From assembly GCA_021014945.1 (NCBI GenBank), contig MU266328.1, positions 124,001-188,000 on the forward strand: a stretch of DNA of 64,000 bases. Reading direction: 5' to 3'. The position numbers were made by a program, and so were the translations under genes. The stretch comes from Leucogyrophana mollusca. Its lineage: Eukaryota; Basidiomycota; Agaricomycetes; Boletales. Of this stretch, positions 1 to 11,391 are shown piece after piece (the first letter of the stretch is position 1; each line of letters begins with the position of its first letter). The notes under the pieces are model-generated. The model made no database searches. It saw only the letters and a list, made by a program, of their open reading frames with translations, and was not told where the DNA came from.

Positions 1-51
1 ACATGGACAAATGATTAGTAACGGTAGGATAAAGAGCTATCGCGGACGTAC

Positions 52-535
52 CCGCAAGGTCGAGGACCAGGCTGATCCTGTATGGCAACCGGTTAACGAG
101 ACCACAGGCAAAGAGGCCGAGCACCTACCAGGTTAATGAAGATTTTAGGATGGCCGAGAGAGCCTCCGCCTAAGAATCGTCAGAATCAAGGCCTATGAGG
201 GTGATGGAGAAACTTGAAAGGTACCCACCTCCGTCACAAACTGCCTTCCGCCCATGCACAACTCGTATGGGCTCGTTACTGATCAGCTCCATTGCACTCA
301 GTGGGTTCGGCTGCAGCTCCATAGCAGTTTGCTCGAACCGTGGGCCAGAACGACCAACGGGACGTGGCTTCTGGTTCGTAGACCATGTTGTAGGGAAATT
401 TGGGGACTGTGCTGCGGGAACAGATGCAGATGCAGGAACTGGCGTAGAGGGAGAGGTGGCCCGCGCCGACGATGAGGACGCGCGACTGAGCACTCTTAGC
501 TGAGATAGGCGTGATACGAGGCCACGATTGAGCAT
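52..535 (-). CDS. NDUFS6: NADH:ubiquinone oxidoreductase 13 kDa subunit (NDUFS6-type), partial
   Basis: Accessory subunit of mitochondrial complex I that binds one zinc ion through its conserved C-terminal domain. The family signature is visible: IRVVHGRKAVCDGG in exon 1, GGSLGHPKIFINL in exon 2 and DQPGPRPCG in exon 3. I place the exons at 535-229, 169-129 and 77-52. Each is joined by a GT-AG intron and the frame is kept. The remaining C-terminus, with the last zinc-binding cysteine, lies beyond the left edge. I chose the ATG at 535 (MLNRGLVSRLSQLRVLSRAS) because it starts a typical Arg/Ser-rich mitochondrial presequence. The upstream in-frame ATG at 637 adds residues without that character. 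The gene is followed, on the same strand, by nothing visible; HSP104 ends about 210 bp upstream of its start. Confidence 0.88.
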
Positions 536-748
536 GGCGGTGAATTCGGACTTGGTTGTGGTCGCTGAAGGTAAACCCGCTCTCGGGAAAGTGTGGGAAC
601 TTCGGCATGTCAACTCAAACGCTCTGATCAGAGTCACACTAGAAAGAGTTCACGAGCTGGGTGGTATACGATTACGAGGTGCTGCTGTATTTTACATAGT
701 GCGTATGAGATATTATGATACACAGGTCTTTTCTCTAGCAGGGTTCAT

Positions 749-3700
749 TCAGTCCATTTCTTCGATCTCAATGTCATCAGCCTCATCCCAGTCGACATCC
801 ATGCCGTCCGCCTCCCCTTTGCCTTCGTGGTTGGGTACAATTACCAGCTTGTTCCGGGGGCCGTCGAAGCGAACTTGAACGATCTCTCCATCACGAATGC
901 GATCAGAGAGTAGCATCACCGAGAGTGGATTCAGCAGCTCGCTCTGGATAGCACGATTCAATGGACGTGCACCGTAAGTCGAGGAGTAGCCAATAGACAT
1001 AAGATACTGCTTGGATGCCTCATCCACATCAAGAACCATCTTCTTATCGGCGAGTCGTTCTTGGACGTCCTTGAGGCGAAGATCGACGATCTTCAGCACA
1101 TTGCTTCTTGAAAGAGTGCGCTAATATAGTACATCAGTAATGTCCATGTTGGCCAGGATAAAAAGAGACACTTACGAATATGATGATCTCGTCTATCCGA
1201 TTGATAAATTCAGGAGGGAAGTGCCCCTGAATAGCGCCCATCACCAACTCTCTTGTGTGCGGGTTCACAGCGCCCTGGCCCATATCGTTGAGGTAAACTG
1301 CGCCCAAATTCGAAGTCATGATTATAACAGTGTTCCGGAAATCAACCACGCGGCCTTGCCCGTCTGTCAATCGGCCATCATCAAGGACTTGGAGGAAGAG
1401 TGTAACGAACTCCCGAGACGCTTTTTCGATTTCATCGATCAGGACTATGCAGTACGGCTTTCGGCGAACGTATTCAGTTAGCTGCCCGCCCGCATCGTGG
1501 CCAACGTAACCTGGCGGTGCCCCGATAAGACGCGCGATCGAGTGCTTCTCGGAGTATTCAGAGCCGTCAATACGAATCATAGCATCCGGGGAGTCGAAAA
1601 GCAGGGTTGCCAGCTAAGGGATGTCCTATCAGCGGGGAGCGATAACAAGCATAACATACTTCACTTACGGTTTTGCTAAGGAGTGTTTTGCCTGTTCCTG
1701 ACGGGCCTGCCATCAGGAAGCTGGCAATAGGCCTTTGAGCGTTGGCCAGACCGCTTCTTGACAGTCGTATCGCATTCGCGACTGCCTTGACTGCTTCTGG
1801 CTGTCCAACGACACTGTCCGCCAGAATACGCTCCATTCGGAGAAGTTTCTCCTTCTCCGTCGACATGAGGCGCGTGACTGGAATCGATGTCCATCGTCCG
1901 ACGATCTCTGCGATCTGCTCAGGCGTCACAGTGTCCGTGCCTCCGCCCAACCTTGCATCTTCTTCTGCTTTCTTGACTTGCAGTTCCTGAAGACGGGTCT
2001 GTAGATCTGGAAGCGCGTAGTAGCGCAAATCAGAGGCGGTGGCTAGGTCATATCTAATGGAGATCATTGGCACGGTATAAAGATCCAGAAGATTGAACGG
2101 CTTACCTTCTCTCAGCCTCGTCGGCCTTGGCCTTCAACTCGTCGATTCTCCTCCTCACATCGTTAAGTTCATCACCCCTCTTCTTCTCGGATTCGTAAGC
2201 AGCTTTGAGGGGTTGTAGTTGATCATTAACATCGGCGATGGCTTTACGGGCAAGTGAAAGACGGTCTTTGCTAGCTTGGTCCTTTTCACGCTCAAGGGCG
2301 TGTATCTCAACTTCTAACTCGAGCTTTCGGCGCTCCAGTTTGTCAATATCCTCAGGAGCTGTTTCACGAGTAACTCGGACACTAAATACCACGTCAGTAG
2401 CCATACAGGCACAATAATGATGAATAAAAACCATACCTTGCACAAGCTTCATCAACCAGATCAATAGCAGCGTCGGGTAGACGTCTTGACGTCAGGTACC
2501 GGTGTGCAAGAGTTGCCGCAGATATCAAGGCTCCGTCTAGAATCCTCACTCCATGGTGCACCTCGTACTTGTCCCTGATACCCCTTAGGATACTGATGGT
2601 CTCCGGGACCGACGGCTCATTGACCAGCACTTGGGCAAACCTCCGCTCGAGCGCTGCGTCCGTTTCGATGTACTTCCTGTACTCCGCAAGTGTCGTCGCT
2701 CCGATGCACCTAAGTTTCCCTCTTGCTAACAGGGGCTTGAACAAGTTGGCGGCGTCCATCCCTCCGCCCTCGCTACCGCGCCCTGCCATGATGAGGTGCA
2801 ACTCGTCGATGAAAAGGATGACAGTGGTTCCATCCTCGGAGGACTTCTCGACTTCGTTTAAAACGTTCTTGACGCGCTCCTCGTACTCGCCCTTATACTT
2901 TGCACCAGCCATAAGCGCACCCATGTCCAATGAGAAGAGGCGGCCGATCAGGCTTGCTGGGACGTCGCGGTTGACTATTCGTTGGGCGAGGCCTTCAGCA
3001 ATGGAGGTTTTACCAACACCGGGTTCGCCGATGAGTACTGGGTTGTTCTTCGTCCTGTCCATCATGTTAGCGTCACTGCGGTCCAACTTCACACACGAGG
3101 CTTACCTTCGACACAAGATGCGAATAACCCTGCGAATCTCGTTATCCCTCCCAATCACCGGATCAATCTTCCCCTCCTCCGCAAGGGCCGTCAAATCTAC
3201 CGCGTACTTCTGCAGGGCATCAAAACCAGCCTCGGCGTTCTTGCTCTCCACTCGCCGATTCCCGCGAGTCTGTTGAATGGCAGTCTTGAGTGATGCCTCA
3301 GTGAGGCCGGCTTCTTTGAGGACAGGAGCAATAGTGGCATCCTTGATGAGTGCAAGAAGGAGATGGTCCTGTGCGATATAGGAGTCGTGCATCGTCTTTT
3401 GGAGCGACTCTGCTTCTCGGAGGACTTTGTATGCTCCAGAGCTAAGGCTGATCTCATCTGGAGGTGGGTCTTGCGATGGTAACCTGACTATTATCTTCTG
3501 CAAACCCCGCTTAACGAGCGTCTGCGAATATATCAGCAATGTTTGCGAACAAAGGGAGTCTAGGGACTGCTTACAGGATCACTGCCTGCTTTCTGGATGA
3601 CAGTGGAAAACAACGATGCTTGAGATGCCGTCTCGCCGCCTTCACTTAGCAACGCTGACGCAATATGAGCGGGATGTACTTTTGGAGATTTTATCAGTCG

Positions 3701-3813
3701 CAACGGCAGAACGAAACAGAACGAAACGCACCTTGAGCGTTTGCATGATCCTTTGCAAGCTGGATGGAAGCAGCAATGGATTGTTGTGTTTTGTCAGTAA
3801 AGTCGAAGTTCAT
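749..3813 (-). CDS. HSP104: Hsp104/ClpB AAA+ protein disaggregase
   Basis: Hexameric ATP-driven chaperone that, with Hsp70/Hsp40, threads and resolubilises aggregated proteins in the cytosol and nucleus; it also supports heat tolerance and prion propagation in yeast. Eight exons (3813-3732, 3678-3575, 3521-3106, 3054-2437, 2381-2106, 2053-1669, 1613-1176, 1120-749) sum to 2,691 nt, or 896 residues, close to yeast Hsp104 (908). Visible features: Clp N-domain beginning [20 protein letters not shown]; first Walker A GEPGVGKT near residue 210 with Walker B ILFIDELH; coiled-coil M domain encoded around 2381-2106; second Walker A GPSGTGKT near residue 620; Walker [11 protein letters not shown]; sensor region with [10 protein letters not shown]; and an acidic C-terminal tail ending EIEEMD, as in eukaryotic cytosolic Hsp104. 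All splice sites are GT-AG. No catalytic residue seems lost. I see no perfect heat-shock element upstream. Confidence 0.97.
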
Positions 3814-4268
3814 GGTTGTGAAGTCAAGGGAAAGACGAAGAGTACGTCTGGCAGTCCTTGGCGAACCTCTTTATATGACTACGATGATGCTTGAAGCTGG
3901 CCTCGTCCATTCTCTGCTCATCGAGAATCCTGCAGAACATGCCAGCGGTCCCAGTCATCTGTGATATCACACCACGTGCCAGTACTAAGCTCATGCTAAT
4001 TTAAGTTAGGGTGGCTCGGACCCTGTCACGAATGGTGTGAACCATACCACACAGATGTACAAATCGCGACAAAACCGTGGACACTGGTGTACATACATGA
4101 GTAGAGACGATGGCATAGAATTCGAATGGCATCTATCATCATGGTATGGGGTTTGACGTCTTCGACGTGATAAACAAATCGGAAACTCCTGGGAGCTATC
4201 CGTGATGAATGCTGTGCAGGTAGAGCTACCACTCAGGTTCTGACCACAACATCAACTATTGTACAATG
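3814..4268. promoter_or_regulatory. Intergenic region holding the HSP104 promoter
   Basis: This 455-bp gap separates the 5' end of HSP104 from the 3' end of the F-box gene. On the minus strand a TATA-like TCATATAAAG lies at about 3868-3877, some 60 bp upstream of the HSP104 ATG. GAA/TTC triplets occur around 3910-3940 (for example two GAA ten bases apart near 3933-3945), but they do not form a perfect three-unit heat-shock element. Nothing else is recognised. Confidence 0.4.
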
Positions 4269-5989
4269 TTAGTGTACAGCACTAGCTCGACAAGAAGGGC
4301 TTGCATACCAGGCGATAGAAAGCACGCCCTTAACTGCGGCCGTAAGTGCTTCGTCGTTCACTGCGTCCAACATTACTTTCATGCATTGTCGCACTTCCTG
4401 AACCCTCACTGCGACAAATAGTAGCAAAAGACTTTGCACCTCGCCCCACGTTCTCTCACGAGGAAGCATGTCCTCGTGGAACGAATCCAAGCGTAAAATG
4501 GTTTTCACATTTGGCAGGATAGCGGATAGGAAAGCGGCTACGAAGAGAGCCTCGCCGACTGCTGAATTTCCGACGTCTAGCGTGGTAATGTTGACATTCA
4601 TCGCACCACATCCAGGCTTGTCTAGCGAGGGAGGCCCGATGGTGGTAGCGTCGAAAACCAAGCCGAGCGAACGTAAACGAGGACAACGAGATAACAACGC
4701 CAGAAGGCCCCTATGTGTCAATTTGGCAGGGGTGTACCAGTTATGCTCGGTGCCCAAGATAAATGTTTCAAGCAAGGGCCACGACGATGCTAGCCTGTCC
4801 AGGTCATCATCGTCTAGACCAGATGAGCAGAACGACTTGATGTTGAGCGTTCTCAGATTTCCAAATGAAGTGAAAGGGATCATCGTGGCCCAACCCCAAA
4901 CGTTCTCCGGCTTATCAATTTCGGAGATGTCGCAGTTGTAGTGTTCAATTGTTATGCGCTGGGTAGTATCAGCCGACAAGCGGGAGGCTAGCGAAGTGAG
5001 AAATGCTTGGGCAAGATGTTCCGATGAAGGATGGTACAACACGATTCGAACGGTTTGAGGGGAGAGTTTTATCTGCTCAACGAATCGAGTACAATGGGAC
5101 AGAGTCGAGGCTAAAAGGGTGACAGAGGGCAGGCTGGCACCGAAGGACGCCCGTGGAACAGCGGCGGAGAGATCGGGCGGCAGGTGGACGATCAGATGTT
5201 TCAGATATGCCGACAACGAAAGGTGACGCAACGCCTCGCTGCTCGGTATGCCGGTCTCCAGAACCTCCAGTTTCTCCCACTGTAGGATAGATTCCGAGAT
5301 TGCCGGCATGGCAATTGCTCGTGGATTTGGACAATAATATTCTTTGAGGGCGGGACAGAGCGCACCGAGAGAAGATAGGGTGGTTAGCTTGGAGTCTGTC
5401 CAGCTGTCCAGCGAAAGCTCCAGACGAACGAGGGATGGGGTAAGAAAGAACCGCAGGAATGGAAAGAGCTCTTTTCTACTGTCATCCCAATAGAGGTAGC
5501 GGAGATTGGGCAGTATAGGGGTAGACAAGGACGGGTAGCTGCACAATGCATGCATGACTGAAGTGTCGATGCGGCTGCTACCCTTGTTAACGTACCCACC
5601 CCCGAGTGCGCGAACCCGCCGTGCGTACTTGTGGAAGATGCGCCAATCCGCTGCAAGAATGGGTCGTCGAAGTTTCTATCGTGCGGGTTAGATGGCCGAT
5701 GACAAGGATGTTCATCCCGACATACAATGATTGGCCCGGAATTTGGGGGAGAATGTAGCTCCCATACGCCCGGTAAGCATTGGATCAGTGGATTAAATGT
5801 GTGCAAGCGAGCCCAAAGAAGATCGAGCGCGGGATCTCTGAAAGCACAGCACGTTCTTGCAAGGGCTGCAAGCGATTTACGGTCCCACAGCCCAACGAAG
5901 TCATCGAGAGCTAGTTCAACGTTGAGGGGACCTATGACATGGCGAAATATAGAAATGAGAATTTCTTGAATGAGCAAGCATTGGTGCAT
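4269..5989 (-). CDS. F-box protein with leucine-rich-type C-terminal region
   Basis: Probable substrate adaptor of an SCF ubiquitin ligase. The N-terminus (HQCLLIQEILISIFRHV, then LAALARTCCAFRDPALDLLW) matches the degenerate F-box that opens the large expanded F-box family of Agaricomycetes. The rest is a hydrophobic, leucine-rich region with segments such as LPNLRYLYW and LRTLNIKSF, typical of loosely conserved LRRs. There are two exons, 5989-5726 and 5675-4269, joined by a GT-AG intron (donor GTATGT) that restores the family motif DWRIFHKYARRVRALG. The total is 556 residues, normal for the family. The 3' end may instead splice at a GTATGC donor near 4310 to an acceptor near 4257, removing the last ten or so residues; I kept the unspliced stop. 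No specific substrate can be inferred. Confidence 0.8.
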
Positions 5990-6953
5990 CTTTCTGCTCC
6001 CCAGAGCTTGACGATGACGGAAAAATTGTCAGGATCTACAAGTTGACGCAAAGCGCGGCAGATTGAAAATGATCACCTGACTTCCTTTGTCATGCATAGG
6101 ACTACTACAAAACATAACTTGAAGCACCTTGGTGTTGTGACTGGTGAACGTTGAACGTTGAACGTTGAACATTGGGCAAAGACAAAGAGCTGCTCGTACT
6201 CAGAACGACGTCATAACCAAACGAGGAGCTCGCTTAAAATACCACTGCTTACACTCAAGAACTCACTGGGAAATACTAGCGTGAGGACATCGCTTAAACC
6301 ACTACAGCTCTTCTGCGCAGTTGGCAGCACAAATTCCGAGGCTTCAACAGCGCAGCGCCTCCTCATACCTATTCCCAAGGATGACGGCTCGGAAAGGGGT
6401 GCGCAAGATACATGCCAAGACGACGTACCAGTTTGAGTACCAGGCGAGTGAAAACTGGATTGTAGGCGGCGTCGTACAAATGGGTGAGTGCTCGATAGGA
6501 ATGTTCTCGTGGGCAGTACATGTAGCAGATAGAACGGCTGGTTTGCCTTTGAAATTAACACGGTGGTGGGTCTCGTGAGTGACAAAACTACCAAATGCAG
6601 GGATACATTTACGAGCATAAGTCAATGTTCTGTAAATGAAAGCCCGCGGTGAGCGCTGTCGTCGACGAACCGACAGTAACAGTGGCCCGGTGTTGTTATA
6701 ATTATAAGTGAGCTACAGCCGTTACGATAATAATCGAACAGTCGAAAAGTCCTCGGTAAGACCCCACGTGGCCATTCCCATGTCAGTGGAGAGGCCACCA
6801 CGGCCTGACACAAGTACTCCAGCTTAGCACAACTTCTTCAGGTCCTTTCCTTCTCCTACTGATCTCTCCCAATCTACGTCCCACACCATATATAATTCTC
6901 CCCATCTGAATGAAAAGCCCATCCCCAAGCGCGGAATTGCCATCAACTATTCG
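5990..6953. other. Intergenic region between F-box and NIPA genes
   Basis: No gene is supported in this 960-bp gap; the short ORFs on both strands lack homology-like motifs. It contains a small tandem repeat at 6145-6170 (separate entry) and, close to its right end, the NIPA promoter with TATATAA at 6889-6895, about 60 bp before the ATG. Confidence 0.5.
6145..6170. repeat. Short tandem repeat, 7-bp unit
   Basis: The unit TGAACGT is repeated about 3.7 times without mismatch, directly upstream of the F-box gene on its 5' side. Confidence 0.85.
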
Positions 6954-9373
6954 ATGCCTTTCTTCGCTTTGCCCCCGGCGGGCACGTTGCGGGCGACCGC
7001 AGCCACACCTCTAAATCCAATCGTCCCCACAGCCGTCACCAACGGAGGTATATCAATACCACTAGGTATCTTCATTGGCCTTCTCGCGTCGTTCGTTCAG
7101 AGTCTCGGGCTCGCCATACAGCGCCGCAGTCACGTCCTCAACTCCCAGCTCCCAGAACCTGAGCGCAAAGTGGAGCACCGACGCCCGTGAGTGTCTCGTT
7201 ATTCCTGTGGATCGGAAACTGCTTGCTCATATTGGCGTGATCCTCCTTCATACCAAGACTATGGCTGCTTGGATTCGGTGTGTCCTAGCCATTGGTAGTT
7301 GTATTGTCAACCAACCTCGACTCATTTATCAATTGTAGCCATCTTCCTAAGTTCCAACATCTTCGGGTCGTTCATCCAGATTGCTTCCCTTCCGGTCGTT
7401 ATTCTCGCTCCACTAGGTGCTGTCTCTCTCCTCTGGAATGCACTTTTCGCCCGCCTCCTACTCCGCCCGCCGCTGATTCTTGGCACTGCACTTATCGCGG
7501 GCGGTGCTGCTCTCATCGCGGTATACGGCATTGTACCCGAGACACCACGGAGCGTGGATGAGCTCATGGCGCTTTTTGCGCGTCCAGCGTTCATCGCGTG
7601 GTTCTGTGTTGAAAGTGTGATCTTGATCGTGTGTCTCGTCGCCGTATGTTCTGCCGGTATTCGCCTTTTGTTTCAGTAATTGAAATCATTCCGTTTCTAG
7701 ACGCATATTGCCGAGTATACATTCACTCGACGCCTTGCATCCGCGTCAGAATCACTGTTATACGCAAATTCCGAATCCTGCACTTCATCGCTCTCGGAAT
7801 CCCCAGATCACTCTCCTCATGGCACCTCTACACTTCTTCCACCCACTCAACAACCCTCTAATCTAACAACAGGCCTCACAGAGGAAATCGTCACAACTAG
7901 TCTCCTCAGCGAGCGCACACCACTATTAGATCCCAAGGCAGCTCGGCCACCATCGACGAAATCTAGTCTCCACAAGTCTCGATCGTCATCTCCCTCGGCC
8001 TCTTCAAAGCTCGCTACCAACCCTGCGTCAAGTCATCATTCGAGCGTCCCTGGGCGCACCCCACTCCTTTTGGCGCTTGCGTATGCAGCTGCCTCAGGCA
8101 CTCTTTCTGGGCTCTGTCTCATATTTGCCAAATCCGGGGTCGAGCTTCTCCTTCTTACACTTGGCGGGTCTAATCAGTTCTACCGCTGGGAAGCCTGGGC
8201 ACTTGTTGGCGGCCTTGTTGCGTTCGCTCTCGGTCAACTGTGGTATCTCAACCGAGGACTGAGGCTAGCTGACCCTGCATTCGTGTGTCCCTGTGAGTCT
8301 CACCATCACATTTAATGCTCCTTTGCTGAATCACACATGATGCATCCCCAGCGGCATTCTGCTTCTACAACTTTTCTTCTATATTAAATGGGCTAGTATA
8401 CTTCCACCAGCTGGCACAGCTACCAGGGTGGCATATCGTCCTTGTTGTGGTAGGGATGCTTGTCCTACTCGCGGGTGTGTGGGCTGTCAGTGCGCAGGCG
8501 GGTGTAGATGGAACCTGGGCAGGAGAAGACAATGGCACCGAAGAAGACGTCGAAGTAGTAGAGCCCGACGACCACGTAAACGCCGACGGCGCGACATTTA
8601 CAGACGTCGAGACGCAACCTCCGTTGCCGTCGTACGCGACTACGTTCCCCACTTCACCATCGAAACCCCGATCGAGGCATGTTGCTCCCCCTATGGACCG
8701 CCAGGCCCGCTCAGAAGGTGCTCTACGCCCAGAAGGATCCCTTTCGCTACATACGCTACACCCACCATCGCCAGACTTGTCTACAAGACACCCACGACAT
8801 CTCTCGCTGCGTTCTCCGCCCTTGGAGCCGGATGAAGCTCTTCTTTCACCAACCACCACCACACGATCTTCCCGCCGGCGACTGGGTCGCCGTGCGACAG
8901 TGGTCGACCCGTCCGCGTCAATCCGCACACTTGGCTCGGGGTCGTCTGTTCATCAACAACAACCCTCTGTCCTTTCGCCGCCGCTTGGTACCGGGCTTAT
9001 GATAGGTCTGTCACCCATGAGCCCAGGGTTCTCACTCGTTCCCCCGGAACGAAGGAACTCTAGGCGTGCGAGCGGGGTGGGGCATGGGTTTGCGGATGTT
9101 GTCGTGGAAGGCATGCATGCGAGGCATTACGGCGGTGGACAGGAGGAGGGAGATGGGGAACGGAGGAGGACCGTGAGCGAGGGAAATGTGAGACGGTGGC
9201 GGGAAGCGGGAGGAGATGCTGACGAGCATGGGGAGCTCAGGTGGGACGACGCCAACTCCCCTGGTATACCCAATAACGAGGATGAGGAGACACGTGGGAG
9301 ACACCACACGGGGAGGAGATGGGGGTGGGTGCGGCGGGTGTTCCTCGGGAAGAACCCCAGAGGGCCGCAGTGA
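6954..9373 (+). CDS. NIPA-type magnesium transporter with long C-terminal tail
   Basis: Multi-pass membrane protein of the NIPA (DUF803) magnesium transporter family, related to the DMT superfamily. Exons 6954-7186, 7258-7277, 7339-7643, 7701-8292 and 8352-9373 give 723 residues. Family segments: the first helix GIFIGLLASFVQSLGLAIQR, then LWLLGFAIFLSSNIFGSFIQ, LPVVILAPLGAVSLLWNALF, RWEAWALVGGLVAFALGQLW and SAFCFYNFSSILNGLVYFHQ. Exon 2 is only 20 nt but is required to rebuild PLWLLGF. A Ser-rich loop of roughly 100 residues splits the membrane core. The last ~250 residues are hydrophilic, Ser/Arg-rich and low in complexity, far longer than in animal NIPA proteins (about 330-360 residues in total). 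TATATAA lies at 6889-6895. A 339-bp piece of this gene (7022-7360) is duplicated in reverse orientation at 19233-19571. Confidence 0.9.
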
Positions 9374-10551
9374 GGGCCTTCCGGGGTTGCTTCGCCCGAA
9401 GCACGTTCTCATATACATATATAGCTTGTTCAATCTAATGGAAGAGATTTATACTATGACCAGATCTTGAGTTCGCTGGTGTGTTGTTCTCGACACATGC
9501 GCCTTATCTGATTACTTACTCGGAGCTGTCTCGCTTGGCGCTTCATGTCAGATGCAAAGTCTATTTTCGTTATGATGACCAACTGTCTCCAACTGTTCGG
9601 AAGTAGTACCGAGACTATAAACCCTATTAGTGGAAATCAGCCTCGTCAATCAGCGATCCACGTTGTAGGCAAAAGTTGAATCTTGTCAGCACGTACATTA
9701 ATGCCTTTCTGCAGACTCGAGTGTTCGACCGACCCCGTCCCAGAAGAAAATCTTCACGTCGTGGAATTGTGAGTGGACCATTCGGCGAAGAGCTCCGAGT
9801 CAGGCCGACCGACTTTGTTGCTACGAAGAGAGGTTCGATGATACCACTCAAATCAGCCTGTCTCATATCACTTTGAAACAGTGGTCCTGCTTTGACAGAA
9901 TCGGCGTTTGGAAAAGCCAAAGGGATCCACTTTGATGATGCCGTGGAAGGAACTATGTCAACACCAAAGGTCTCCAGCCTTCAGTTCCAGACTCAAACAG
10001 GCTCTAGTAACACTGACCGACCTTTGTCATCGTTATTATATCAATGGGGCCGTCTGCCGGGTCGATGGCTTGTTTCCTGCTTACACTGCTCACTGACAAT
10101 CACCGACCTAGCTCACCGGCATGTGGTAGGCCCGGATCATGACCGATCACTTGCTGGACCTTCAGCACGGCGGAATACCCCAGCATCTGGCCCGTACCCA
10201 CACGGGCTGCGCACCCGTCCGTTATACGTTCCCGCCGGAGCACCACTGGTGGTGCAATACCTCCGACGGGACGTCGCCCCACTGCCATTTGCAGCAAGTC
10301 ACCATGTATAATCGACGTGCACTGAATGTCAACTAAGCACTCTGGGCTCATCGAATATGGCGCCCTTGGGTCGGCGCCCACGGAGGCAAGTGGGTTGTCG
10401 TACATGGACTCCGATCAGCCAGTCTATATAAACCCCTGTCGGCGAGGCAGCGATCCTCGAGTGGAGAGCATAAACCCCCCTCAGGTTCGTAGTTGTCTCA
10501 GTTTCGTCCACCTGCGCACAAGCAGCCTCCTTGCTACACCGTAGACGCACA
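9374..10551. promoter_or_regulatory. Gene-free upstream region of secreted protein copy 1 (left part of segmental duplication)
   Basis: No gene is supported. From about 9543 the sequence is homologous to the region upstream of the second secreted-protein gene (16010-16899), with scattered indels. The shared block includes GTGTTCGACC and the tract TCTTCACGTC(G/A)TGGAATTGTGAGTGG. The core promoter TATATAAA at 10425-10432 lies 127 bp before the ATG and is matched in the second copy (125 bp before its ATG). Confidence 0.6.
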
Positions 10552-11286
10552 ATGTTTTCCAAGCCCGCTGCCCTCCTTACCTTCGTCGCCGCCGCCACCC
10601 TCGCGAGCGCCTCGACCTGCACCAACACCAAGGGCCTGCGCTCGGACCAATGGGAGCTCAAAGTCTCCAGCGCGACCAACTGTCGCTACATCGAGGGCGA
10701 GCCCGCTCCCTACGCTGGATCCTTGGACAAGGGCTGCTATGGCTGCTACGAGCTGAGCTCGCATGTGCGGGGCAAATTGCGGTCCTTTGCCTTCACCGCT
10801 GGTAATGCCTATGACCTCAGGCTCTACAAAGACTCGCGTACGTACTTGGGCTTGTCTCTGCGAGTTTACTGCGTGCTGACAGCTGTGGTGGCTAGGATGC
10901 AAGGAACTCATCAGTGCGCAGTGTTCTTCATATCTGACATCGAGGCGTTGACTGAATTGTCCTTTCTTAGCGCACAGCCATGGCAAATGGCTGAAGCCGG
11001 ACACGCACAGTAAAGGCACGAAATATCCCGAGAGCGAGACGGTGTCATTCAATGTCTGCAAGAGCTAGCGCCTTACTGAAGAGCGGGACGGGGCTCGCCA
11101 GTGGCGAGATGGGAGTTGTCTAGTAGTCTGATCCATTGGGACCTTGAGATGTTTCTATACAAATCCAGAAATTGAAAAGAGTTTGCAGACCGACTGGGCA
11201 GGCTTCAGGCAGCGGAAGGAAATCGTCTTGACATGATACTTGGAAGGCTGCTTACCGAACTTGCAAGATTCGTTAACAATGCTGGT
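9543..11286. repeat. Segmental duplication, copy A
   Basis: About 1.74 kb containing the first small secreted protein gene, its promoter and 3' flank. Copy B lies at 16010-17632 in the same orientation. Similarity is highest over the coding exons and both introns and weaker upstream. The right edge is near TTGCAAGATTCGT(T/C)AACA, present in both copies. The left edge is estimated. Confidence 0.85.
10552..11068 (+). CDS. Small secreted six-cysteine protein, copy 1
   Basis: I do not recognise a family. Three exons (10552-10837, 10896-10913, 10971-11068) encode 133 residues. Residues 1-20 form a clear signal peptide: MFSK, a hydrophobic stretch, then LASAS. The mature part has six cysteines at 23, 44, 62, 65, 97 and 131, enough for three disulfides, including a GCYGCYEL motif. 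It has no transmembrane segment. Exon 2 is an 18-nt microexon encoding the CKELI part. The spacing, the conserved exon boundaries in the paralogue at 16900-17419 and the retained reading frame show a real gene. The size and cysteine content suggest an effector-like or cell-surface protein, but that is inference only. Promoter TATATAAA at 10425-10432. Confidence 0.85.
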
Positions 11287-11391
11287 GCACGTCGTGATCA
11301 GTACCGGTGGCAGAATTTCCCATACCAGACCGAATTCCGGGGCTCAAGACGGTTGAACAAATCGTACAAGGGCTGAGCCCACATATCTACT

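Noticed and set aside
3880..3950. Heat-shock element upstream of HSP104
   Set aside because: GAA and TTC-like triplets are present but not in the required alternating 5-bp register; one ten-base-spaced GAA pair is not enough.
8365..8928. 187-codon minus-strand ORF under the NIPA tail
   Set aside because: It is opposite a real exon, low in complexity and has no splice or homology support.
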